DNA from: Cladocopium goreaui
Taxonomy: Eukaryota > Sar > Dinophyceae > Suessiales > Symbiodiniaceae
DNA: 64,000 bases
Direction of reading: 5' to 3'
NCBI GenBank assembly: GCA_947184155.2
Contig: CAMXCT020006647.1
Location: 186,001-250,000, forward strand
The position numbers and the translations under genes were made by a program. The notes beneath the pieces are model-generated. The model was not told where the DNA came from, made no database searches, and saw only the letters and a list, made by a program, of their open reading frames with translations. Positions 1-11,545 of the stretch are shown in pieces (position 1 is the stretch's first letter; the number at the start of each line of letters is the position of its first letter).

Positions 1-295
1 TAGTATAGTACTTATTTATACTTTGTTTGTTCAGCATTAATTCAAAGTCACTATATATTACTAAATTGATACTTATATTTGTGGACATCTATCAAGATTC
101 GGTATATCATCGATAGTTCCAGGGTCATCCATGGTAATAATTAATGGTGAAAACTCACCGGTAATGGTACTTGTACGAATACTAATTGGAGGGTTCGTGG
201 AGGGGTTGATGATGGAGGGGGTTTAATGGAGGGTTAATGGAAGGAGTTAATCGGGTCAAAATGGGTCAATTTAATTGAAATCACTGTTTGTGGGG
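1..295. other. AT-rich non-coding stretch
   Basis: No convincing coding segment or repeat was seen. It has several short GGAGGGG/TTAATGGAGG runs around 195-245. It is probably intronic or intergenic. Confidence 0.4.
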
Positions 296-876
296 ACCTT
301 GATTTTCAATCAACACCAACCACAGTCAAAATTTGGATGCTTTGGGTGTGGTAGAGTTACTTGCATTCAGGCCATTTGTTGGGGAATGTGTCGAGAAGTC
401 CCATACCATACATGGAACCTGCGGGTAAATGTCAACGAATTACGCAACAATCGAGACACATCAAGAAGGAATACGGATAAACATATGACAACATTGAAAA
501 TATTGAGTTGTCTGAAAATGGGGTATGCGGTGTCCCAAAATCCATTGGCTTATCATTGTTTTCACTGTTAAAACGGGTATTTGGCGTAGTGCACCATTTT
601 TAGACACAACCATATTGGTTTCAACGGTAAACAGGACAATCTTCGAGCCCACTTCACTGGGATCCCAGTGAAGGTGGGAAACATGTTTGTAGTGAGGAGG
701 ATGATGCTCCTCAAACAGCTTGGAATCTATAAGACGGACAGAATCTTTGATCGTCAAATTTCGAAAAATAGAATTGAAGAAGAGATATAAAACATGGTCA
801 CTTTTTTGGAAAACATAAGGTCAACTTGATAAATGATGACCAGCTTTGTGCTTCGCGAGGATAAACTTGATGTGGA

Positions 877-909
877 GACAACAGCCGGGAGCTCCCAGAG
901 ACGGACCAG
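877..909 (+). CDS. Candidate exon in repeat copy A
   Basis: A short GC-rich island beginning after an AG and conserved in copy B (18229-18262). Two frames are open across it, so the frame and the true boundaries are unresolved. Conservation against drifted surroundings is the main support. Confidence 0.3.
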
Positions 910-1720
910 CGAATGTCTGATTGGGATCAGACCATTGGATCTTTGTTAACTTTTGGATGGTTTAGTTTCAGAATGACTAGCAAATTCGTTTTTCTAATTA
1001 TTTCTGACGATTTCTGACCTGCACATCCTGCACTAAAATCACCAGATAGCTAGGGTTGATGTCATTGCCTGTCGGAGCTCCTGCTGCCCATGTGTTTATC
1101 AAAAAATTGAACAATACCCTTAGCAATCTAACATGGAGTCTGAAAGATTTCGATGTGTAGAGTGTAGATGACTTTTTTGTTGTCTTGTTGAGGCTGGGGA
1201 TTTTGCCCTGCCGCTATGCTAGAAAATCTCAGATCAGACACAAGCATATATATATATATGATATAGTTATTGGAAACAGGTTGCATTATGTGAACATGGT
1301 TTGCCATTTATTCGACCTGGCCCAAAAATGCCCAAGAGATGATTTCAGAGTCTCATTGTTCCAGACGGTTGCTTGGAGTACTTAGCGTGGGTTTATGAGA
1401 TACACGGCTTGACACGGCTTGCCCTATACCCAAATGTTGCTGGCAAGCTTTTGTGATTTGCATTTCGTCCCCAAAACTGAATGATGATGATCACAACTGT
1501 GGTATGCTTCTTAGGGGTGGACTGAAGTAACCTCAACCAGCTGACTTCCCCATGTGCAAATACCGCACTAAAATTATATATAGATTATATATTATGTATA
1601 TTATTTTTCTTTGTACATAGTAACATAGCAGTAGAAAATAATAGAAAATAGATAACTATGGCATTTAACATGCATATACCATAGCCACAGCTATGGCATC
1701 CATGCCTCCATTCATCCAAG

Positions 1721-1771
1721 GCCAGTCGCAGCAAGGATCAGATCTTGGAGAGGTCCAAGGCCACCATGGAG
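1721..1771 (+). CDS. Candidate coiled-coil exon (copy A)
   Basis: Seventeen codons between an AG acceptor and a possible GC donor, reading ASRSKDQILERSKATME. The composition is charged and helix-forming. The homologous exon in copy B (19348-19398) reads ANRSKDQILETSKATLE, so the frame survives despite substitutions, which supports real coding. There is no start codon, so it would be an internal exon. Confidence 0.55.
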
Positions 1772-1926
1772 GCGCGATCCGACGCGATCCGATGATCCCG
1801 AAGGATTTGATCCGACAGATAATGCATGGGATATGGATGGTTAATAATTAGTGGTTAATAGTGGTTAATAGCGGTTAATAGGCTATAAACCAACAATGGG
1901 AATATGATGATCTATACATATCTATA

Positions 1927-2042
1927 CTGCTTGGTGCTTTGGAACATGGCGAACACATATATTTCCATTTCATATATGGGATGGAATATTCCTTCCCATT
2001 GACGAACTCATATTTTTCAGAGGGGTTGAAACCACCAACCAG
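1927..2042. mobile_element. MITE-like element, CTGGTTGGTGG family
   Basis: Starts CTGCTTGGTG and ends ACCACCAACCAG, imperfect terminal inverted repeats of about 12 bp. The interior motifs CATATATGGGATG and CCCATTGACGAACTCATATTTTTCAGAGGGG recur in the other copies. Non-autonomous, with no coding capacity. Confidence 0.75.
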
Positions 2043-2555
2043 TAATGATACAATGATATTCCTTATCCAACGGGAAAATGATTCTGTTTAAATTGGGATA
2101 ACCATGATGATGGGTAAAATTTAATCACATTCTTATCCCGTTGTACTGTTTGACAAATATACATCCCCATTATAGAAGGAACCAGTTCCCATTCATCGTA
2201 TTAGCAGAATATCGAGATAATCGGTTCATAAGCTTTGCAGAAGAATGACAATGGAACTGCAATAATGACGGTTTAATTTGGTGGGAGCATTGATGGGATC
2301 TATGTATATATTACTCTATTTTTCCAATTGGAAATCCACTACTTGGGGAATCTCGAAAGGGACTGTTTTAGACATGTTTTTGGGGTTCCTGAAGCAAATT
2401 TGTAAGTTTATAGAATATAACTGGGCATATGACCATTGTTAGAGGGGCTGTATCTTATCCTTTTCCAATTTATGCTACTTTTGCTATTTCTACTACTTGT
2501 ACTACTTTTGCTACTCTTACTACTTTTGCTTCTTTTGCTTCTTTTACTACTTAAC

Positions 2556-3078
2556 TAATTTTACTACGTTGACTACGTTTACTACGTTTACTACGTTTAC
2601 TACGTTTACTACGCTTACTACGTTTCCTACGTTTAGTACGCTTAGTACGCTTACTACGTTTACTGCGTTTACGTTTACTACGTTTACTACCTTTACTACG
2701 TTTCCTACCTTTACTACGTTTACTACGTTTACTACGTTTACTACGTTTACTACGTTTACTACGTTTACTACGTTTGCTGCGTTTGCTACGTTTGCTACGT
2801 TTGCTACGTTTGCTACGTTTGCTACGTTTGCTACGTTTGCTACGTTTGCACGTTTTCTACGTTTGCTACGTTTGCTACGTTTGCTACGTTTGCTACGTTT
2901 TCTACGTTTGCTACGTTTGCTACGTTTGCTACGTTTACTACGTTTACTACGTTTACTACGTTTACTACGTTTACTACGTTTACTACGTTTACTACGTTTA
3001 CTACGTTTACTACGTTTACTACGTTTACTACGTTTACTACGTTTACTACGTTTACTACGTTTACTACGTTTACTACTA
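2556..3078. repeat. 9-bp tandem repeat (TTTACTACG)n
   Basis: More than 50 tandem copies of a 9-bp unit. Blocks of TTTACTACG at each end flank a block of about 18 TTTGCTACG variants (around 2770-2930). Because the unit is a multiple of three, both strands give long frames with no stop (TTF, LRL, VNV repeats). These are not taken as genes. Confidence 0.95.
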
Positions 3079-3241
3079 CTACTACTTCTTCTTTTACTAC
3101 CCTCACTACTTTTACACTACTTTTACTACTTTTAGTACTTCGCTGCAACCCTGACGCTGCTCCGTGGCGGAATTGTGGAAGGGCTGCGTATTTTTGAAAT
3201 GCCATGTCGGTGGACTTTCGATATGTAGATGTATATGTGAT

Positions 3242-3296
3242 CAATGATGATGATGATGATCATCATCATCATCATCATCGTCATCATCATCATCAC
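3242..3296. repeat. (GAT/ATC)n trinucleotide repeat with inversion
   Basis: GATGATGATGATGATG is followed directly by CATCATCATCATC, so the tract is an inverted trinucleotide repeat that could fold as a hairpin. Confidence 0.85.
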
Positions 3297-3850
3297 CCCT
3301 TATGAAGATAAAATTATGCTATTATCAGATTCAACATCTTTGCCATGGGGGTGGCGGAATTTTTGATCCCTTATGAAGATATGTTGATGCTAATATCAAG
3401 TTCAGCATATTTGTCAGAGGTGGTGGTGGATTTGTTGACCCGTTATGAAGAGAAGTTGGTGCTATTCCTTATTCAACACATTTGTCAGAGGGGGTGGCGG
3501 ATGTTGATCTCTTATGAAAATAAGTGGGTGTGACTACCCCATTTAACAAATTTGTCAAAGGGGGTGGTGGATTTGTTGATCCCTTTTGAAGATGAGTTGA
3601 TGTGATTACCCCATGCAAAATGTTATTCAGACGGGGTGGTGGATGTTTGATCCTTTTTGAAGATAAGTTGATGTGATTACACCATTCAATTCCATTCAAC
3701 ATATTTGGCAGAGGCGTTGGTGGATTTGTGATCCTTTTTGAAAATAAGTTGATGTGATTACACCATTCAACATATTTGTCATAGAGGCGGCAAATTTTTG
3801 ATCCCTTTTGAATATAAGACCTATAAGTTGATGCTGCTACCCCATTCCAC
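3297..3850. repeat. ~70-bp minisatellite, about 7 diverged units
   Basis: Repeating cores GATCCCTTTTGAAGATAAG, TTGATGTGATTACCCCATTC and AACATATTTGTCAGAGG recur about every 60-75 bp. Units have drifted and differ by small indels. The short open frames here are by-products of the repeat. Confidence 0.85.
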
Positions 3851-3854
3851 AGGT

Positions 3855-3975
3855 GATGATGATCATCATCATCATTATGATGATGATGGTGGTGAGATCA
3901 TGATGATGGTGATGATGATGATGATGATGGTGATGTTGATGATGATGATGGTGGTGATGATGATGATGATGATTG
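3855..3975. repeat. (ATG/GATG)n microsatellite
   Basis: Nearly pure ATG/GTG trinucleotide tract with a few interruptions. It joins the minisatellite on its left to the G-rich array on its right. Confidence 0.9.
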
Positions 3976-4049
3976 TAAGTGTGGAGCAACGTACGTCCGG
4001 GTTGGACGGTACTACTTTTAGACGCACCGCCCACCATTTGCCCCACAGT

Positions 4050-4725
4050 TTACATGGGGTAGGATGGGGTGGGGTGGAATGGAGTGGGGTGGGGATGTCA
4101 ATGTTCCCTTGGCCATGTTCCCACGACCATGCACAAGATGTTGATGCTACGCTCACATGGGGTGGGGTGGGGTGGGAATGTTAATGTTCCTTCGGCCACG
4201 TTCCCTCGACCTTGCACAAGATGTTGATACTACGCTCACATGGGGTGGGGTGGGGGTGGATGTGAACGTTCCTTCGACTGCGTTCCCTCGACCCTTCACA
4301 AGATGCTGATGCTACGCTCACATGGGGTGGGGCGGGGTGGGGTGGGGATGTTAACGTTCCTTCGACCACTTCCGTCGACCTTGCGTAAGATGTTGATGCT
4401 ACGATCACATGGGGTGGGGTAGGGATGTTATAACGTTCCTTCGGCCACATTCCCTCGACCTTTCGCAAGATGCTGCTGCTATGCTCGCATGGGGTGGGGT
4501 GGGGTGGGATGTTAACGTTCCTTCGACTACGTTCCCTCGACCCTTCACACGATGTTGATGCTACGCTCACATGGGGTGGGGTGGGGTGGGGTGGGGTGGG
4601 GTGGGGGGGTGCGAACGTTCACCCGACTTTGCACAAAGACTTTGAGGCTGCATCAGTGGGGTGGGGTGGGATGGGGCGATGATAACGCTCAGCCGACCTT
4701 GCGCAAGACTTTGATGCTGCGCCCA
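4050..4725. repeat. ~85-bp G-rich minisatellite, 7-8 units
   Basis: Each unit contains a GGGGTGGGGTGGGG run, then TTAACGTTCCTTCG, CGTTCCCTCGACC, CACAAGATGTTGATGCTACG and CTCACATGGGG. The longest G tract is near 4571-4611. The runs fit the G-quadruplex pattern on the plus strand. No coding content. Confidence 0.9.
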
Positions 4726-4734
4726 AGATGATCT

Positions 4735-5317
4735 AATTATGGGGTTTTGCAGCAATTTTGCTAGGATTCTGTTAGAGCTGTTCGTTCTAACAAGATTGCT
4801 GGAACTGTGCATTTTGTAACGGATGACCCATGCCTTAAGAAATTATTCCAGGCTATCAACTAGGTTATGGAATAATTTCTTTTGGAATAATTTTCAAGGA
4901 ATAATTTTTGAGGGGGGTAGGTATACGATTATGCATGTTGGCATTTGAAAATCATGATCCAGCCCGTCAAGATACCCCGGAATAATTAGGTTTTGGAATA
5001 ATTTTTGGTAACTTAAAACATCTTGAAGCAGCCTATACTTCCTAGGTTTGGCCTGGCCTTTCCAAAAGCCATTCCTAGCTTGGCGGTGTTTGCCTGAAAA
5101 CTTTTTGCTGGAAATGCCAATTGCAGTTATTTAAGGCATCATGCAGTTTGGGCAATTGCTGCCAACCTTTTTTTGCAGCATACTTGCACGCACAACTAGT
5201 GTCGACCGGACCACCTTTCTCTCACGGTACTTTCTCTCGAGAGCTCTTTGGGTGGCAATGAATGGGGAATGTTAGGAAAATACCTAGGAAAAGGCCAGGT
5301 TGAGTGCCATTGTGTGG
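4735..5317. other. Intron-like stretch with degenerate repeats
   Basis: Contains several GGAATAATTTTTGG-type repeats (about 4838-5005), related to sequence near 6000-6100. GATTCTGTTAGA and GCTGGAACTGTGCATTTTG both recur at 6180-6235. No convincing exon. Confidence 0.4.
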
Positions 5318-5745
5318 GCTTTCCCCAGGGGGGAAATTATTCTAGGGGTATTGGAGATGCCTGGTACCCCTCAAAAACGAAAGCGGACAGCTAATCACAA
5401 AATTAGCCCAGAAATTGGCAAGAATTGCCAAAAAAACAAATGAAACCCCACACATTTCCCACCCATTCCCACTATGGCCAACGGGAGTTTTTTGGAAGGA
5501 AATGAAGGGAATATGGAAGAAATAGGGGCGCGGACGCAAAGTTGGGAAAACCTCTAGAAGAGAGCCAAGTTGTTTTTTTTTCTCCGGGCTTTCCCCAGGG
5601 GAGAAATTATTCTGGAGGTATTGGAGATGCCTGGCACCCCTGAAAAACAAAAGGGGGCAGCTGCTACAATCACAAAACAAATCCAGAAATTTGCAAAAAA
5701 ATTAACCAGTGACAACCAAATATTTTGCTTTTCCCACTCATTCCC
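5318..5745. repeat. Direct duplication, ~270-bp period
   Basis: GGCTTTCCCCAGGGG followed by GAAATTATTCT, GTATTGGAGATGCCTGG and ACCCCT occurs at about 5318 and again at about 5588. Each is followed by a purine-rich AAAACAAAAG tract and AATCACAAAA. It is a two-copy tandem duplication with moderate drift. Confidence 0.8.
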
Positions 5746-5909
5746 ACTAAGGCCAGAACCACCAAACTAGCCCAGTTTCAAACACCCAAAACAAACTAAA
5801 ACCATGTTCAGCCAGTGGGTTGCTGAGAGGAAATTTGTTTAAAGATACTATTGTGACTCTTCTTGATCCTATCTGAGTATGTTGAAAATTGTTTAAATTT
5901 GTGCCCCAG

Positions 5910-5975
5910 CTCTGCAAGAAGGGAAACCGTTCTCGGCCGTTTGCGCGCAGCTGCTTACGATCACTTGCGTTTGGC
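5910..5975 (+). CDS. Candidate exon (RRETVLGRLRAAAYDHLRLA)
   Basis: A GC-rich island after TGCCCCAG in AT-rich surroundings. One frame reads SARRETVLGRLRAAAY and stays open past the island. The donor is unclear. Support is composition, a good acceptor and a helix-like peptide. Confidence 0.4.
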
Positions 5976-6239
5976 TAGAAATAGACTATACCGGTATCAT
6001 TTTGATGGAAATTATTCCATTTTTCCATATGAACTCATGAGTTCTTAGAATAATTTATTTTTTTGAACTCAACGGGTGCCGGAATAATATTATAATTATT
6101 CTGAGGTATGTTGACGGGGGCATCCCCTTAAGGCATCCCTCATTGTAACGGTTTATTAGCATTCTGTTTGAACTGTTAGTGCAACCAAAACTGCTGGAAC
6201 TGTGCATTTTGAACCAAATTTCAAGGATTCTGTTAGAAG

Positions 6240-6365
6240 AAGACGATGATCATACCAGTGATGTTGCTGTTGTTGTTGTTGATGATGATGATGAGGGATG
6301 ATGATGATGGTGATGGTAATGCCGATGATGCTGATGATGTTGATGATGATAATGATGATGACAAT
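6240..6365. repeat. GAT/GTT trinucleotide-rich tract
   Basis: Interrupted GATGAT/GTTGTT/GATGCTGAT repeats, one of several such tracts in the window. Confidence 0.8.
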
Positions 6366-7501
6366 GCTACCGTCGAACTCTTCCAGAAGCGGGGCAAATG
6401 TGGGAGTTGATCGTACTTTTACTACTCACGCAAAATCGACATGGGCCCTCCTTTGACTGAGGAGGATAGAAAATTGGACAGAGGTGGTTATAACCCTGGT
6501 TATACCCATTTATATGGTTCGAATTTTATAGGAACCATAATTCTGGAGGAATTATAATGACATCACATCGTGATGTCACTGGGACTCGGGCAATCATCCC
6601 CAAATCGCTTGATTTCACTTTTTTGTGCATTGTGTACTTTTTGTTCCAAGTCTTTGTTGAAGAGAGACGTCGAGAAAAAAAACACACTCACCACGCTATT
6701 GATGGACTATGTGGTGGAATGTATATGAATGTGTGCCATCATGTTTACTCATTGTACGTACATCAATTGAGTTCACATTTAGTCTGCATTTCTTTTGGTC
6801 CATGATTTATCGTCCCCATAAATGTCTTAAACAGCAACTATCCACAATGCGACTCCGGTTTGTGACCGCCAAATACCAGTGGTATCCAGTCTCTCGCATC
6901 CATCACCTTTTTTTTGGGTTGTGCAGGTTGAAGGTTTGTAAAGTTTACCTGCAAAAATAATCTTGTGAGTGACTGAGTAACCCCGGAAAAATTGCCGAAA
7001 GGTGTTACAAAAGGGTGTTATATGAATGTAGATGATATTTACTTCTTATTTCCAGGTTTCCATGTTTTCTATTTATTTGGGGGTTGCTATATAATTACAA
7101 ACGATTGAGATGTCCGATTTACTATTATGGTCTTGTTTACCAATGATTAGTGTTACTGAACTAGCCACTCGTAGTTCATGTGCCCATTCATGTTTGTGAT
7201 GTTTCCATTTTCAAAGCCAGAATCGCAATGGCTCAATTTTTTACACCCTCCAAAAAGAGTGGATACCTTTGACATACATAAAAACACCATCTGGTGATGA
7301 AAATCCACTATTTATAATTATTTATAGATGATTTCCCAGCTATAAACTTCCTTTTGCAGGGGTTTTTCCAACTAGCCAAATTTGATTACCAGAGGGTAAA
7401 TCCATGTAAATCCCATAATCAACACAGAAGAACGCCCGAATCCCTAGTTGACCATTAAAGCAATAGTTCATATTATGTAATGTCCAGAATGACCCTGCCA
7501 G
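6366..7501. other. Intron-like stretch
   Basis: Mostly low-complexity AT-rich DNA. A weak exon-like segment at about 6431-6483 (open frame KIDMGPPLTEEDRKLD followed by a GT) and a MITE-end fragment (GATTACCAGAGGGTAAATCC near 7383) are the only items noted. Confidence 0.35.
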
Positions 7502-7537
7502 GCTGAACGACGCAAGGCAGAGGACCTGCAAGTGGAG
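7502..7537 (+). CDS. Candidate coiled-coil micro-exon
   Basis: Twelve codons after CCTGCCAG reading AERRKAEDLQVE, then a possible GC donor (GAG|GCG). The peptide is strongly charged and heptad-compatible. The same GAG|GCG boundary appears at 1771, 9704 and 19398. Confidence 0.5.
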
Positions 7538-8649
7538 GCGCGGAGTTTGGGGGGATTTTGGTATTGTCCAAAATTACTGAAATGTATTGAAATGTATTCT
7601 TCATTATTTTACTACTTTTAAATAGTAATTTAATTACGGCAATTTTTGCAGTTATTTGTTTAAACCCAGCCACACCACTGAACATAGCCACTTGCAGACT
7701 ACCTCTGGTAAGACACATCCATGTTCATCCACTATAGAGGCGATTATGTCGAATCGATTTTGGTCTTTTCACGATAGGGGACAGGCATGCGCTGATAGTT
7801 TTGAACATGGCCATGAAATGATGATAGTTTTAGTGATGATTTTGAGCATGGGCAAGGATGAAGACATGATGAGATGATACCATCAAGTCCATGGGAGGAA
7901 ACGACAGAGATATAAAAAACCGACTATGTTGGAATATGCTGCTTGTGCCCCACCGATAAAGTCTCAATAGTTTGCTTACACCAACCAGAAAAGAAACTTG
8001 TTTGTGGAGACCATGTTTATAGTATATCCTAGACAAAAATATGTTGCGTTGCTTGATTTTTTGTTTGGAAAAAAACAAGAATTCAACTGTCATTATGTTG
8101 ATTACATGTCACCAACTTTTTTTTTACTTTCCTGAATTGGTTTATCCACAATGCACGGACTGTTTTTGGCTGTTAAGTTCCTTCTCGGTTTCCAGCCCTG
8201 ATTATTGAATAGAGCCAACTGACTAGACGCAGTGCCGTCCGCACCAGGTCTCACGGTTGGAACAACAGCACCTGAACCCAGTGGCCCATGGGTATGTGGT
8301 ATGTCCAAAATTTGGGAACTTTTTTTTTTTGATAGGGACATACAGGAACAACCCAGGAAAAACATGGAAAAAACCGTTCTGGCGTGGAGTTTCCAATTTT
8401 TTCCTGGTGAAATTCGCTAGGCATCAGCTTAGCCCCGGTTCTTTCAGGCTGCCTGGTGGCTTCAATTTTTTTGCATATGTTGCAGCCACGCCAAAAATGG
8501 GATGATGGCGATCCTCACGCATGAACAGCTTTCACATTTTTCCCATGGGGTTGAAACCAGCCACATTCTGGAATTTGTGCAATGGAAATCGGCAGAAGCA
8601 TAAGACCTAGAGTAATTCTTGGATATTTTTGTGGTAGACGCATTACATT

Positions 8650-8755
8650 TACCCTCTGGTAATTTAACATAGCTATTGAAAATGACCATTAATAGTGGAT
8701 TTTCCCATTAAAAATGGTGATTTTCAATAGCTATGTTAGTCATAACCAGAGGGTA
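8650..8755. mobile_element. MITE-like element, TACCCTCTGGTAA family
   Basis: Starts TACCCTCTGGTAATTTAACA and ends AACCAGAGGGTA. The arms continue inward (AACATAGCTATTGAAAAT with ATTTTCAATAGCTATGTT), so the whole 106 bp is nearly one long palindrome. It matches the elements at 53537, 54671 and 59478. Confidence 0.85.
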
Positions 8756-8812
8756 CTTACAACTCTCCAAAAAAATGATACGTGGCAAACGAGCCTCCAT
8801 GGGGAACGGCAG

Positions 8813-8874
8813 ATAGGTTGGAAGATCAGGAAACCCGCATGCGGGGCTTGCGCGAGCAGCTCCAGGTGGCACGG
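8813..8874 (+). CDS. Candidate coiled-coil exon
   Basis: 62 nt between an AG (GGGAACGGCAG) and a GT donor (GCACGG|GTTTTT). After two leading bases it reads RLEDQETRMRGLREQLQVAR, a typical coiled-coil sequence. High GC against an AT-rich background supports an exon. Confidence 0.6.
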
Positions 8875-9162
8875 GTTTTTCTGTATGGGTCAGTTAAGCA
8901 CCAACGGAATGGCCCCACAATATTTGCTATGTGAGGAATTCAAACACATTAAACCATATGAAACATGTTGAACCGTTTGATTTTGCCGGGGGGGGATTTT
9001 GACATCATATATATTCATGTAAGATCATGTAAGATCATGTAAGGGCATGTGTGTTTTGTCGCCAAGTTCAGAAATGCGCATAATAGGGTATGAAATATTT
9101 TGCCAGTGTTCATACATGTATATATATATATTCTGTTTTGTTTTGCAGCCCTTGACGCGTAG

Positions 9163-9222
9163 GCGAGGGAACTGCAAAGTCAACAAGAACAGCTGGTGTG
9201 GAAGCAGGAGTTGGATCGGAAG
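9163..9222 (+). CDS. Candidate coiled-coil exon
   Basis: Twenty codons reading ARELQSQQEQLVWKQ and onward to DRK, flanked by TAG on the left (the in-frame stop just upstream fixes the boundary) and GGAAG|GTGC on the right. The exact acceptor is uncertain, because a better polypyrimidine AG lies about 14 nt upstream but would put the stop in frame. Confidence 0.55.
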
Positions 9223-9324
9223 GTGCTTTTCGGATTGGCTAGGAACCGAATTAGTGTAAACAGGTTTCAGTTAAAAGTCCATCTCCACCTGCGATTATGT
9301 TCCTGGCTTTCATATTTTTGCAGC

Positions 9325-9404
9325 CAAAACATGGATGGAACCACCAATCAAGAAGGGTTTGACCGATGAACTAGCACCGCAGCTTCAAACCCCTGAACTG
9401 CTTG
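9325..9404 (+). CDS. Candidate exon
   Basis: 80 nt after ATTTTTGCAG, with a donor at CTTG|GTCAGTAAG. Only one frame is open; it reads KTWMEPPIKKGLTDEL then APQLQTPELL. Good splice signals on both sides. Its phase does not match the neighbouring candidates as drawn, so either an exon is missing or a boundary is off. Confidence 0.6.
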
Positions 9405-9644
9405 GTCAGTAAGTCCCTCAACCGGGGCAGACGTCATTCCGTTTCCAACTGTGTGCTGACCGTACTCTACGAAACATTTTCCAAGGTTCTAAGTCGCATG
9501 TTCTTCTTATCAGAACCCCCCAAAAAGATAGAAAAGAACAGATCCTATTAAGACAAATCTGAAACAGTGACAAATCATAATCATAGAGTTCTCCATTTTG
9601 CTGGGCTTCTCTGGCCAGTTTTTTTCAGCCCAGTTTTTGCCCAG

Positions 9645-9704
9645 GTTAGTGATGAGCAAGCCACACGGCGCGAGAATCAACAGCTCCAAGAATTGCGCCA
9701 TGAG
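9645..9704 (+). CDS. Candidate coiled-coil exon
   Basis: Twenty codons after TTGCCCAG reading VSDEQATRRENQQLQEL then RHE, followed by a possible GC donor (GAG|GCGTGG). Strong heptad-like charge pattern. Confidence 0.6.
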
Positions 9705-10179
9705 GCGTGGGAAATCCACGAACTCAACGGATGAAATGGATGTTTATAGCTGGGTAAAATCTTCGGTAAACTAACATAACTATATTGAGATTATAAATCC
9801 TTGATATCGATGTTTATTACCAGAGGGTATAAATCGGAGATTTTCCCAGCCGTCACGTTTTATTTTGCCCGAAGGGTAATACCATACGCTGCGTTTAATG
9901 TATATTATGGTAAATATAGCCACATTGTTCGTTTGTTTTGTTTGGGTAAATGTTGGCAAGTCTTCCATACAATACATGGAGCATCTGGGAATGTTGTAAA
10001 GAGGGGGAATAATTGCTAATCAGATTGGTATCAGATGAGTTTTCTTCTACAGCTTACAGTAAGTACTGGCTATTTTGCTGTGAAGGTGAATCTTCCCAAA
10101 ACGGATAGTTCTCCCTACAGCTTTTAGGGGGGTCGTCAACCACCCAAGGGGTTGGGTTAACACAACCCTCCCCCCTGTT

Positions 10180-10290
10180 GGGACAGGTATGGAAGGGGTG
10201 GGTGGTGGGGTAGGCCTTCAGGTATGGAAGGGTGGTGGCGTGTGGTGGGACAGGTAGGCCTTCAGGTATGGAAGGGGGGTTGTGTATGAG
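10180..10290. repeat. GGTATGGAAGGGG minisatellite
   Basis: Units of CTTCAGGTATGGAAGGG with GGTGGGACAGGTA repeat three times. The same unit recurs at 13270-13385, so it is a dispersed minisatellite. Confidence 0.75.
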
Positions 10291-10699
10291 GGAAACATAT
10301 GTAAAATGTGTCGTACGCACTTTCCCTGGTAAAATATTCAATTTTAATTAAGTAGTCCAGATCCGGCTCAAAGTCCAAAAGTGAAAACCTAGGATCGCGG
10401 GAGAATTAAAAGTTAATATAATATATATATACACAATAGTTTAGTATGTTTAAGTTTATATGATATTATTTTTAAGATCAATATTAAGATATTAAACATA
10501 TAAAATATGTCCCTTTTGAAAATTTCAATATGCAAGTGAAGTTTTGATCTTTGCTTATCTGACTGGTACGGGATATTATATATGCTGCAGTATGGACTGA
10601 GCAGTAATCACGGAAGGAAAGCTGCTTTCTGAGCGCAGCGTACTGAGTTGTATTTGGGCCTGACATTGTAGCCTTAAAAAAACATGAGAAGTAGAAGAA

Positions 10700-10890
10700 G
10701 TGGTTGTGTGCGAAAGGGCCTGTGTGTAAAAGCTGTTTGTGTGTAAAAGTGTTTGTGGGTAAAAGTGTTTGTGTGTAAAAGGGTTGTGTGTAAAAGAGTA
10801 TGTGTGTAAAAGCGTATGCGTGTAAACGTGTTTGTGTGTAAACGTCTTTGTGTGTAGAAGAGTTTCTGTGTAAACGCGTTTGTGTTTTCT
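10700..10890. repeat. GTGTGTAAAAG minisatellite, left block
   Basis: Irregular units of about 18 bp (GTGTAAAAGTGTTTGTGT and variants). The same type of sequence resumes at 11800-12150 on the other side of the ATG array. Confidence 0.85.
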
Positions 10891-10986
10891 TGGCTGCAGG
10901 GATAATCTTTGGGATGTTTACAACAGACTCCCGTCCTTGCTGGAAGTGACGGTTGTGGTATGTTTGACAGGTGAGTAACGTGACAA

Positions 10987-11198
10987 ACATGGTTATGATG
11001 GCAAAGATGGTGGTGATCATGATGATGATGATGATGATGACGACAATAACGATGATGATGATGATGATGATGATGATGACGATGACGATGATGACGACAA
11101 TAACGATGATGATGATGATGATGATGAGGATGATGATGATGATGATGATGACGATGATGACGACAATAACGATGATGATGATGATGATGATGAGGATG

Positions 11199-11276
<78 letters not shown>

Positions 11277-11545
11277 GCAATAACGATGATGATGGCGATG
11301 ACGATGATGAGGATGATGATGTGGATGAGGATGATGAGGACGAGGATGAGGATGAGGATGATGATGATGATGATGATGATGACGATGACGATGACGATGG
11401 TGATGACAATAATGATGGTGATGGCGATGACGATGATTAGGATGATGATGTGGATGAGGATGATGAGAATGAGGATGAGGATGATGATGATGTTGATGAT
11501 GATGGTGATGAAGAAGATGATGATGATAAAGAAGATGAAGATGAG
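10987..11545. repeat. Long (GATGAT)n array with ACAATAACGATG spacers
   Basis: Over 500 bp of GAT/GAC/GAG trinucleotides, with GACAATAACGATGATG interruptions at 11040, 11096, 11160 and 11276, hinting at a higher-order unit of about 60-120 bp. Several frames are stop-free only because the unit is 3 bp; no gene is called. Confidence 0.95.

Larger units (their letters stand above)
296..1810 (+). repeat. Diverged ~1.6 kb repeat, copy A
   Basis: This region aligns by eye, with many substitutions and indels, to 17757-19445. Shared landmarks in the same order are GCTTTGGGTGTGGTA, GACACATCAAGAAG, CGAGCCCACTTC, GACCAGCTTTGTGCTTCG, CCGGGAGCTCCCAGAG, GGCTGGGGATTTTGCCC, CATGGTTTGCCATT and CAGCAAGGATCAGATCTTGG. 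The best-conserved parts are exon-like (877-909 and 1721-1771), so an exon-containing block was probably duplicated. A very old tandem duplication now 17 kb apart, or two copies of an unknown repeat, are both possible. Confidence 0.8.

Noticed and set aside
2497-3244. Long open frames on both strands rich in TTF, LRL or VNV repeats
   Set aside because: They are translations of a 9-bp satellite with no stop in several frames; no unique protein sequence.
3798-4700. Frames of 60-130 codons across the G-rich array
   Set aside because: Repeat-derived, conflicting on both strands, no start or splice evidence.
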